DNA of 5,228 nucleotides, taken from NCBI GenBank assembly GCA_030622295.1, contig JAUXGI010000118.1:1-5228 (forward strand). Reading direction: 5' to 3'. The position numbers were made by a program, and so were the translations under genes. The notes beneath the pieces are model-generated. The model was given only the letters and a program-made list of their open reading frames with translations. It did not search any database and was not told the DNA's origin. The DNA comes from Planctomycetota bacterium (lineage in GTDB: Bacteria > Planctomycetota > B129-G9). Positions within the stretch are counted from its first letter, which is position 1; each line of letters starts with the position of its first letter. Positions 1-5,165 of this stretch are shown here, piece after piece.

Positions 1-764
1 GCGATCCTGATGATTTCTTCTATCCTGACCGGCTTAAGGGCGTCGGGCAGGCATCGGTCGGTTATCGCCACCAGGCCCAGCACTCGAAAGCCCGCGTGCA
101 CCGCCACCAGCACCTCCGGCACGGTTGACATGCCGACCACGTCCGCCCCCATCATCCTGAGCATCCTGTATTCGGCGCGGGTCTCCAGGTTCGGCCCGGC
201 CACCGCCACGTAAACTCCGCGATGGGCGCGAATGTTCTCTTCCATCGAGACCTTTTCCGCCAGGGCGATTAGTTCCCTGTCGTACGGCTCGCACATGTCG
301 GGATAGCGCGGGCCGAGCGATTCATCGTTGGGGCCGATAAGGGGGTTGACGCCCATGAGGTTTATGTGGTCGTCGATTATCAGTATGTCCCCGATATCAT
401 AGTTCGGGTTCATGCCTCCGCCGGAGGCGGAGATTATCAGGATACCGGCGCCCAGCGCCCGCATCACGCGGACGGGCAGGGTGATGTCCTCCAGCGAATG
501 CCCTTCGTAATAGTGGAACCTTCCCTCCATCGCGACTATGGGCCGGCCGTTAATCGTACCGGTGTGCAAGACGCCGGTGTGGTGCTCAATGGTCGGCGCG
601 GGGAAGTTCGGTATGTCGGCGTAAGGGATTTCCGCGGCCGCCTCGATTTGCCCCGCCAGCGCGTTCAGTCCCGTGCCGAGTATGATGCCGAATTCCGGCG
701 TGATTTTGCTCCGCTGCCTGATGTACTGCGCCGCCGCCTCGATTTTTTCTTTGAGTTCGCTCAC
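1..764 (-). CDS. Purine nucleoside phosphorylase (trimeric PNP/MTAP family), 3' end cut by window edge
   Basis: This cytosolic purine-salvage enzyme should split purine (deoxy)nucleosides with phosphate into free base and (deoxy)ribose-1-phosphate. The 254 visible residues cover most of the usual 270-280. Recognisable blocks are the phosphate loop ILGTGL (28-33), GRFHYYEG (81-88, His84), GGMNP then GDILIIDDHINLMG (about 116-138), NPLIGPN and GPRYPDM (140-157), GPNLETRAE with the base-contacting Glu (190-198) and VGMSTVPE (210-217). Two active-site positions are unusual: the NAAGG loop reads ASGGG (113-117), and the base-recognising Asn in the ITN motif is Asp236 (ITD). Asp occurs at this site in MTA phosphorylases, so base preference is uncertain. 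I chose the GTG start at 764 because GGAG lies 6 nt upstream; a TTG at 785 in the same frame is possible but lacks support. The gene is separated from the DUF167 gene by about 195 nt of repeats. Family assignment is firm; exact substrate is not. Confidence 0.95.
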   Translation of the reverse strand, partial: MSELKEKIEAAAQYIRQRSKITPEFGIILGTGLNALAGQIEAAAEIPYADIPNFPAPTIEHHTGVLHTGTINGRPIVAMEGRFHYYEGHSLEDITLPVRVMRALGAGILIISASGGGMNPNYDIGDILIIDDHINLMGVNPLIGPNDESLGPRYPDMCEPYDRELIALAEKVSMEENIRAHRGVYVAVAGPNLETRAEYRMLRMMGADVVGMSTVPEVLVAVHAGFRVLGLVAITDRCLPDALKPVRIEEIIRI

Positions 765-770
765 CTTTTT

Positions 771-774
771 CTCC
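771..774 (-). promoter_or_regulatory. Shine-Dalgarno for the PNP gene, supports the GTG start
   Basis: The minus strand reads GGAG, then AAAAAG (6 nt), then GTG at 764-762. This spacing favours the GTG over the in-frame TTG at 785-783. I saw no clear -35/-10 promoter in the gap upstream. Confidence 0.6.
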
Positions 775-814
775 GCTATTGACAACGTAGGGGATGACTT
801 TAGTTCGCGCGCTC

Positions 815-877
815 GGGGAGTCAGACCCTTTCCCGTCGTCCCGACAAGTCGGGACTCCTCCTCAGCGTCTGACCCCC
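815..877. repeat. Nested inverted repeat with GTCWGAC outer arms
   Basis: The left arm GGGGAGTCAGAC (815-826) pairs with the right arm GTCTGACCCCC (867-877). GTCAGAC/GTCTGAC match perfectly and four G-C pairs follow, with one bulged A (819). The 40-nt interior contains the separate hairpin at 838-855, so the whole could extrude as a branched stem. The third GTCTGAC of the window is at 949-955. Function is not evident; it resembles dispersed palindromic intergenic repeats seen in environmental bacterial genomes, which is an inference. Confidence 0.6.
838..855. repeat. Near-perfect 18-bp palindrome (hairpin)
   Basis: GTCCCGAC (838-845) and GTCGGGAC (848-855) are exact reverse complements separated by AA, giving an 8-bp GC-rich arm pair (about 7 bp with a 4-nt loop when folded). 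It lies inside the larger inverted repeat. There is no T-run on either side, which argues against a Rho-independent terminator. Confidence 0.75.
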
Positions 878-890
878 TCGCCGATCCGCC
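867..890. repeat. 24-bp direct repeat, copy 1
   Basis: This starts GTCTGACCCCCTC and ends CCGATCCGCC. It matches 949-972 at 23 of 24 positions, the difference being G at 880 versus A at 962. The two copies start 82 bp apart and bracket the 884-900 hairpin and the heptamer array, so they could be boundaries of a duplicated or inserted unit. Confidence 0.75.
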
Positions 891-900
891 TCAGGCGGAT
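884..900. repeat. Short hairpin ATCCGCCT-C-AGGCGGAT
   Basis: The arms 884-891 and 893-900 are perfect reverse complements around a single base; a real fold would have about 7 bp and a 3-nt loop. It begins inside direct-repeat copy 1 and abuts the heptamer array. Copy 2 of the direct repeat diverges just after the shared ATCCGCC, so this hairpin is found only at copy 1. Confidence 0.65.
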
Positions 901-932
901 TGCCCGTTGCCCGTTGCCTGTTGCCCGTTGCC
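900..932. repeat. Heptamer tandem array (TTGCCCG)x4 plus partial unit
   Basis: Four contiguous 7-bp units start at 900, 907, 914 and 921; the third has C to T at 919. A partial TTGCC follows at 928-932. The 7-bp period does not preserve a reading frame, consistent with non-coding sequence. Such arrays can arise by slippage and vary in copy number between strains. Confidence 0.8.
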
Positions 933-936
933 GTTT

Positions 937-972
937 GGCGAATCGGGGGTCTGACCCCCTCACCGATCCGCC
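937..972 (-). repeat. Stem-loop enclosing the DUF167 stop codon, with direct-repeat copy 2
   Basis: On the minus strand GGCGGATC (972-965) can pair with GATTCGCC (944-937) with one G-U pair. Inside, GGGGGT (959-954) pairs with ACCCCC (950-945) around a CAG loop. The five bases GGTGA (964-960), containing the TGA stop, form a bulge. Direct-repeat copy 2 spans 949-972. The structure could act as a 3' stabiliser or attenuator at the end of the upstream unit, but it has no following U-tract. The pairing is visible; the role is inference. Confidence 0.5.
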
Positions 973-1253
973 GACAGTCGCTCCCTCAGTTCCCCGGCGG
1001 ATATCCCCCGGAGGTGCAGGCGCTTTATGGAAGAGGTTTCCCCCCTGACAATTGTAATGTCGTTTTTCCGAAGGGCAAGTGTTTCGGCAAGAAACTTGAT
1101 TAACGCCTTGTTTGCCTTGCCTTTCTCGGGGGGCGCGGCGACGTTCAGCCGGAGTCTGCCGTCGTGCTCTCCCGCCAGGGCCGTGCGCGAGGAGCCCGGC
1201 ACCACTTTCACCTCGATATTTACCCCTTCGCCTTTGTCTTCAATCCGAATCAA
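960..1253 (-). CDS. DUF167 / YggU-family conserved small protein
   Basis: A 97-residue protein of the DUF167 (YggU, UPF0235) family, whose biochemical function is unknown to me. Diagnostic blocks are VKVVPGSSRTALAGEHDG (15-32), the hallmark RLNVAAPPEKGKANKALIKFLA (35-56) and the C-terminal strand region TIVRGETSSIKRLHLRG (67-83). Length is normal for the family. I chose the TTG at 1253-1251, which overlaps the kinase TGA (1252-1250), because GGAAGG lies just upstream and no ATG or GTG occurs between it and the conserved core. A longer frame to 1523 exists but its extra residues lie inside kinase coding sequence and look unrelated to DUF167. The overlap implies translational coupling to the kinase. 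The last residues (SADR) and stop fall in a 24-bp repeat that recurs at 867-890, so the 3' end may have been reshaped by that repeat. Confidence 0.9.
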   Translation of the reverse strand: MIRIEDKGEGVNIEVKVVPGSSRTALAGEHDGRLRLNVAAPPEKGKANKALIKFLAETLALRKNDITIVRGETSSIKRLHLRGISAGELRERLSADR

Positions 1254-4200
1254 CTTTCGCCTTCCCGGATTTTCTCGATTTCCTTTTCGATGTCTTTCCG
1301 GAATTCCACCAGGTTGAGGAGTTCCCGCCTGATTTTTTCCGGTTTGCCCTCGGCATCGTACTTCTCCGTCAGTTTCTTGTCGAGCGCTTTCACTTTCTCC
1401 AGCATCTGTACCGAGTATGGCCCCAGTTCCTTGCCGTACCGCGATGGGAGAGTGGTTGCCAGGTAAGACAATGATTCGTAGCCCAGTCTGAGGGTCTTGA
1501 GGCTTTCGCCGTACTTCATGCACAAGTCCGCCGCGCCGAGTTTCTCGGAGTCACCGGTCAGATTGCCGGCGGCGTATTTGAACAGGTATGAAAGGGCTTC
1601 ACTGTCGTCCGTCAGTTCGCTCCATTGTATTTTACGGCTCATGCCCGAGAGTTTGATGGACTGCGCATCCATGCTTTCAACCCGCCTGTTCCATCCGGGC
1701 AGGACCACATCCCCTGCGGGTATGGCCCGTGATACGGACTTTGCCACCGCATCGAGAAAATCATGCAGTCCCCGGGCTTCTTCGCGCAGGGTCTCGTAAT
1801 CGTCCCTGATGTCGTCTATCACGTTGCCCGCCTTTGCAAACTCCTCGATTTTCTTCAGCGCCTCCGCCGGTTGCAGTCCCGCCGCCAGGTCTTCTGCATT
1901 TCGCCTGAGTATTTTAAAGGCCTTGACCTTTTCCCTGCTGCCGGGGTCCAACTTTATCGTCAGCGCCTCTTTGACCAGGTGCCCGAGGTCGTCGTGGGTG
2001 ACCGCGCCTTGAAGTTGCTCCAGCGCTACAGCGACCTCTTCACATTTGTCCTGTTCAACCAGTTGCTGTACCTGTTTTCTTATGCTCTCCAATTTCTCCA
2101 TCTGGGTTTTGAGCAATTCTATTCTCTTCCTGAGTCTGCCTTCGCCGTATCTCTCCAGGAAGTCGTTGAGAAGCGCGTGCGCTTCGCCGAACGTGTCGTA
2201 CGTGTTCTTGTCCGGGAGGTAGTGTGCGTCGGCCAGTTTGTTTCGAACCTTCGGATGTATTTCGAAGTAGTACTCATTCCCCGCCGGGGTTTCGATGTCG
2301 TCCCTGCTGACGGAAAGGTCCTTCACTTTGACCAGTTCGCTGAACAGTTCGCTGAACCGGGCCTCGGCTGCGTCATATTGCGTGCGCGCCTGCGCGTACC
2401 GCTTCGACTTTATGCTGCCGCGGACCGCGTCGAGCATTCGTTCAAATTCCTTCCTGTTTGCCAGTTGCGCTATGAGTGTGTCGTACCGCTCGGCGCCTTC
2501 GCGCGCCTGCAAGAGTATGCGCTCGATGACCGGCGACGACAGTTCCTTGTGTTTTTCCTCCTTCCTGGCCAGGACGGACCTGTACCGAGCCTGTATCTCG
2601 TTTACTCTGTTCAGAAGGTCATCGCGGCCCCGTCGCTCGAATTTAACCGCTTCGTCCAGCGCGGCCCCCAAGTCATCCTCGGCCCTGCGCAGCACGGCCC
2701 TCTTTTCCGCTTCCTTTATGCCGCGGTTTGCGATTGCCAGCGCCTCCGCGTCCCCGGGAAACAGTTCCTTCAACAACTCGTATTTTTCCATGCTTTTTTC
2801 GTCTTCGGCCACTGCGATTAAGTTGTCCCTGAGGTCCTTGAGTGTCTTGCGCGCTTCTTTCTGTGCTTTCTCGTCATCCGGGTAGTCGCGCTGCACCTTT
2901 CTGCAGATTTCGACCGCGGCCCTCATGTCGTCGGATGCCGTCCTGGAAGCGTTGCGGAGGTCTTCAAGCCACGGCCTGGCCGGAGTGAATATGAGAACCA
3001 TCACGTAAGCGAGCAGCGCCGTCAGTGCGAGCAGCGCGACAACGCCCGCCGCGATGCCGGCGAACTTGCGCGTCCTTGCCCAGTGGAACTTCCTGCGCGG
3101 TTTGGGCGGCGGCTTTGGGGCAGAGAGCGGCGGCGCAACACGGGCCGCAGCCTCTTCCAGTTGCAGCGGCTCTTCTTCCTCCAGCAGCAGCGGTTCCTCG
3201 GCCCCTTCGCCCTCATCCGGCATTTCCAGCGGGGGCGCTTCGGGCGACGGCTCCAGTTCCAGGTCGTAGCCGAACGCTTGGAGGCTGGTCAGGTCGTTGA
3301 TAACCTCCGCCGCGCTCTGATACCTCTTGTCGGGCTCCCTGGCCATCATCCGCTCGACGACCTCGACGATGGAATCGGGCGCGTCGGGCCGCAACTCTTT
3401 GAGCAAGCGCGGCTCTTCCGTGATGTGCTTGCCTATCAGTTCCTTCATGCTGCCGCCGGTGAAGGGGGTTGCGCCGGCGAGCATGCGGTAGAAAGACGCC
3501 CCGAGCGAGTAAATGTCGGCGCGATGGTCAACGGGTTTGCCCTGTGCCTGCTCGGGGGCGATGTAATGAGGCGAGCCGCAAATCCCCTCCCTGCCGGTTA
3601 ATTCCTCAGCGCCGCCGTAGCGCTTCGCGAGCCCCAGGTCGCATATCTTTATTCCGCCGTCCTCCGTTATCATCAGGTTGTCGGGCTTTATGTCCCTGTG
3701 CACGATTCCGCGCTTTTCCGCGTATTCCAGGCCCTTGGCCGCTTCGATGACGAACCTCACCGCCTGGTCCACGGGCAGTTTTTTCTTCTTCGCCAGGAGT
3801 TCCTGTACGCTGCCGCCGGGGACGTATTCCATGGCGAAGAAGAACTTATCCTGGTCCTTGCCCACGTCGTAGGCGAGCACGATATTGGGGTGTGACAAAC
3901 TGGCGGCTGAGCGGGCTTCGTTTATGAACATCGTCGTGAACGAGCGGTCCTGAGTCAGGTCGTCGGAGAGGATTTTCATCGCCACCGGCCTGTTCAGGGA
4001 CAACTGCGTGGACTTGTACACGGTTCCCATTCCCCCTCGCCCGATGCGCTTCTCCAGGCGGTGTCCGCCTATCACCCGGCCCAGCAGCCCGCCCGTGTCG
4101 ACGCGCTCGCTGTCTTCGAGCACCGACATCAGCGTCTCGCCGACCTGTATCCGGTCGCCTATCTGGAGCCGCTGCTTGGTGACCTTCCTGCCGTTGACGA

Positions 4201-4399
4201 ACGTGCCGTTGCTGCTGTCCAGGTCGACCAGGTAGAAATCTCCGTCGCGCGTTTCAATCCGGAAGTGCCTGCGCGAGGCCAGCGCGTCGGGCAGCGGCAG
4301 TTCCAGCACGCTCTCGCGGCCGCACGTTATCGCGGTTCCACGGGTCAGGTGAACCTCGCGCCCCTTGTTGGCGCCGTTTTCTATGACGAGTTTAGACAA
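1250..4399 (-). CDS. Membrane-anchored FHA-domain Ser/Thr protein kinase with large extracytoplasmic region
   Basis: A 1049-residue Hanks-type receptor kinase. Residues 3-95 form an FHA phosphothreonine-binding domain (GR 27-28, SRRH 42-45, SSNGTFVNG 62-70). The kinase domain spans about 113-372: glycine loop IGRGGMG (119-125), VAMK with Lys142, helix-C Glu161, HRDIKPDN (234-241, catalytic Asp236), DLG in place of DFG (254-256), GSPHYIAPE (275-283), Asp295 and Arg359. All catalytic residues are present, so it should be active. An acidic Pro/Glu-rich linker (381-417) precedes a basic patch (430-445) and one transmembrane helix (about 447-471), placing the N-terminus inside. The remaining ~578 residues are mostly charged helices, probably coiled coil, with a beta-like segment at 892-930; I recognise no named sensor domain. 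The TTG start has GGAG 6 nt upstream, and a stop lies seven codons before it in frame. The gene follows yggS by 28 nt and overlaps DUF167. Ligand and targets are unknown. Confidence 0.95.
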   Translation of the reverse strand: MSKLVIENGANKGREVHLTRGTAITCGRESVLELPLPDALASRRHFRIETRDGDFYLVDLDSSNGTFVNGRKVTKQRLQIGDRIQVGETLMSVLEDSERVDTGGLLGRVIGGHRLEKRIGRGGMGTVYKSTQLSLNRPVAMKILSDDLTQDRSFTTMFINEARSAASLSHPNIVLAYDVGKDQDKFFFAMEYVPGGSVQELLAKKKKLPVDQAVRFVIEAAKGLEYAEKRGIVHRDIKPDNLMITEDGGIKICDLGLAKRYGGAEELTGREGICGSPHYIAPEQAQGKPVDHRADIYSLGASFYRMLAGATPFTGGSMKELIGKHITEEPRLLKELRPDAPDSIVEVVERMMAREPDKRYQSAAEVINDLTSLQAFGYDLELEPSPEAPPLEMPDEGEGAEEPLLLEEEEPLQLEEAAARVAPPLSAPKPPPKPRRKFHWARTRKFAGIAAGVVALLALTALLAYVMVLIFTPARPWLEDLRNASRTASDDMRAAVEICRKVQRDYPDDEKAQKEARKTLKDLRDNLIAVAEDEKSMEKYELLKELFPGDAEALAIANRGIKEAEKRAVLRRAEDDLGAALDEAVKFERRGRDDLLNRVNEIQARYRSVLARKEEKHKELSSPVIERILLQAREGAERYDTLIAQLANRKEFERMLDAVRGSIKSKRYAQARTQYDAAEARFSELFSELVKVKDLSVSRDDIETPAGNEYYFEIHPKVRNKLADAHYLPDKNTYDTFGEAHALLNDFLERYGEGRLRKRIELLKTQMEKLESIRKQVQQLVEQDKCEEVAVALEQLQGAVTHDDLGHLVKEALTIKLDPGSREKVKAFKILRRNAEDLAAGLQPAEALKKIEEFAKAGNVIDDIRDDYETLREEARGLHDFLDAVAKSVSRAIPAGDVVLPGWNRRVESMDAQSIKLSGMSRKIQWSELTDDSEALSYLFKYAAGNLTGDSEKLGAADLCMKYGESLKTLRLGYESLSYLATTLPSRYGKELGPYSVQMLEKVKALDKKLTEKYDAEGKPEKIRRELLNLVEFRKDIEKEIEKIREGES
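2987..3061 (-). other. Transmembrane helix of the receptor kinase
   Basis: Residues about 447-471 of the kinase are an uninterrupted hydrophobic run rich in Ala, Leu and Val. Lys/Arg-rich sequence precedes it (KPPPKPRRK at 429-437) and TPARPW follows. The positive-inside rule puts the FHA and kinase domains in the cytoplasm and the C-terminal half outside the membrane. It is the only membrane segment in the protein. Confidence 0.9.
3152..3199 (-). repeat. 24-bp in-frame tandem duplication in the kinase linker
   Basis: The DNA encodes EEPLLLEE (401-408) followed directly by EEPLQLEE (409-416). The two 24-bp units differ mostly at synonymous positions, which suggests an old duplication kept under protein-level constraint. 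It lies in the acidic juxtamembrane linker between the kinase domain and the transmembrane helix. Confidence 0.6.
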
Positions 4400-4405
4400 G
4401 AAATG

Positions 4406-4409
4406 CTCC
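4406..4409 (-). promoter_or_regulatory. Shine-Dalgarno deciding the TTG start of the kinase
   Basis: The minus strand reads GGAG, CATTTC (6 nt), then TTG at 4399-4397. No ATG or GTG precedes it in frame before the TGA at 4420-4418, and the FHA domain begins at residue 3 (KLVIENG), so no other upstream start fits. Confidence 0.65.
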
Positions 4410-4427
4410 GGCTGACGTCATCATCCG

Positions 4428-5165
4428 TCATCTTTGTTTTTCGTGCAGTGGGGTAAGCCCGGCGAACAGTGCGCTTCCCACGCGGACTTCCGTAGCGCCC
4501 TCTGTAATGGCCACTTCGTAATCCTGTGTCATGCCCATCGAGAGACGTCGCATCTCCAGGCGCTCGCCCTCCAGGTCGTGCAGGCTTTCGGCGGCCTCGC
4601 GCAGCGACGCGAAGCACCTGCGGCATACATTCATGTCATCGGTAAACGGCGCCATCGTCATAAGCCCTTCAACGCGCAGGTTCGGCAGGGCGAGGGCGCA
4701 TAGTTCTTCGGCTATCGCCCGCAGGTCTTCAGGCCCCACGCCGTACTTGGCCTCTTCTCCGCTGGTTTTTATCTCCAGGAGGACGGACACGGTTTTGTCC
4801 ATGTGCTCCGCGTGTTTATTGACCTCTTTCGCCAGGCGCACGGAGTCCACGCTGTCCACCAGGGCGAACAACTCCAGCGCTTTTTTCGCCTTGTTCCGCT
4901 GGAGGTGTCCTATCATGTGCCACTCGATGCCGGCGGGTGCGTGGGGAATCTTTGCGAGTGCTTGCTGTACGCGGCTCTCGGCCATCTTGCTTACGCCCAA
5001 ATCGGCGAGAATCGCTATCTCCTCCGGGCCCATGGTTTTCGTGACCGCAATTAGCGAGACCTCTTCCGTTTTTCGCCCGGAACGCTCACATGCGGCGGCC
5101 ATGCGCCGTCTCACTTCCGTGAGGTTTCGCTCTATAATTGAGCGCTTTCTGTCGGGGTCCGGCAT
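4428..5165 (-). CDS. yggS: YggS/PLPBP (PROSC)-family pyridoxal phosphate-binding protein
   Basis: A 245-residue cytosolic single-domain TIM-barrel protein of the family that binds pyridoxal 5'-phosphate without known catalysis and maintains vitamin B6 and amino-acid/keto-acid balance. Visible signatures are VSLIAVTKT with the PLP lysine Lys43, AESRVQQALAKI (63-73, usually GENYVQE), EWHMIGHLQRNK (81-92), SVDSVRLAKEVN (105-116), LLEIKTSGEEAKYG (129-142), LRVEGLMTMAPF (163-174) and the phosphate-binding end LSMGMTQDYEVAI (208-220) and EVRVGSALFAG (226-236). I chose the ATG at 5165 because AAGGTGG sits just upstream; a TTG at 5204 would add 13 residues unlike the family, and the frame is open to the window edge. 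The family's usual Glu-Asn after the barrel strand is Glu-Ser here, a conservative change. It is the first visible gene of the unit with the kinase and DUF167. Family call is firm. Confidence 0.95.
   Translation of the reverse strand: MPDPDRKRSIIERNLTEVRRRMAAACERSGRKTEEVSLIAVTKTMGPEEIAILADLGVSKMAESRVQQALAKIPHAPAGIEWHMIGHLQRNKAKKALELFALVDSVDSVRLAKEVNKHAEHMDKTVSVLLEIKTSGEEAKYGVGPEDLRAIAEELCALALPNLRVEGLMTMAPFTDDMNVCRRCFASLREAAESLHDLEGERLEMRRLSMGMTQDYEVAITEGATEVRVGSALFAGLTPLHEKQR

Larger units (their letters stand above)
765..959. other. Repeat-rich intergenic spacer between DUF167 and PNP genes
   Basis: About 195 nt without a credible gene. The stretch 815-959 consists largely of short inverted and direct repeats, listed individually. 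The open frames crossing it are in unrelated frames, have no family resemblance and are low-complexity products of the repeats. The part nearest the PNP gene (775-814) is non-repetitive and should hold the PNP 5' leader. No T-tract follows any of the hairpins on the minus strand, so none is a canonical intrinsic terminator. Confidence 0.75.

Noticed and set aside
366..782. 138-codon plus-strand frame opposite PNP
   Set aside because: The minus strand here encodes highly conserved PNP motifs, and the plus-strand product resembles nothing known to me.
900..932. CRISPR-like array
   Set aside because: The units are 7 bp and contiguous without spacers, so this is a simple tandem repeat.
838..959. 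Rho-independent terminators
   Set aside because: Several GC-rich hairpins are present, but none is followed by a run of T on the minus or plus strand.
673..1103. Plus-strand small frames over the intergenic spacer
   Set aside because: Their products are the repeat modules read in different frames (runs such as CPLPVACCPLP). They overlap each other and lack a consistent ribosome binding site.
1254..1523. N-terminal extension of the DUF167 frame upstream of 1253
   Set aside because: The added residues overlap kinase coding sequence, show no family similarity, and would nearly double a protein whose family is about 95 residues long.
1763..2821. 352-codon open frame on the plus strand antisense to the kinase
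   Set aside because: It lies wholly within the kinase gene, has no recognisable domains, and its composition mirrors the codon bias of the opposite strand. A long antisense frame is expected opposite a GC-rich, Lys/Glu-rich coding sequence.
4413..4420. TGACGTCA palindrome between yggS and the kinase
   Set aside because: An 8-bp palindrome is expected by chance at this scale. The match to the eukaryotic CRE site has no meaning in a bacterium, and no second half-site or conserved context is seen.
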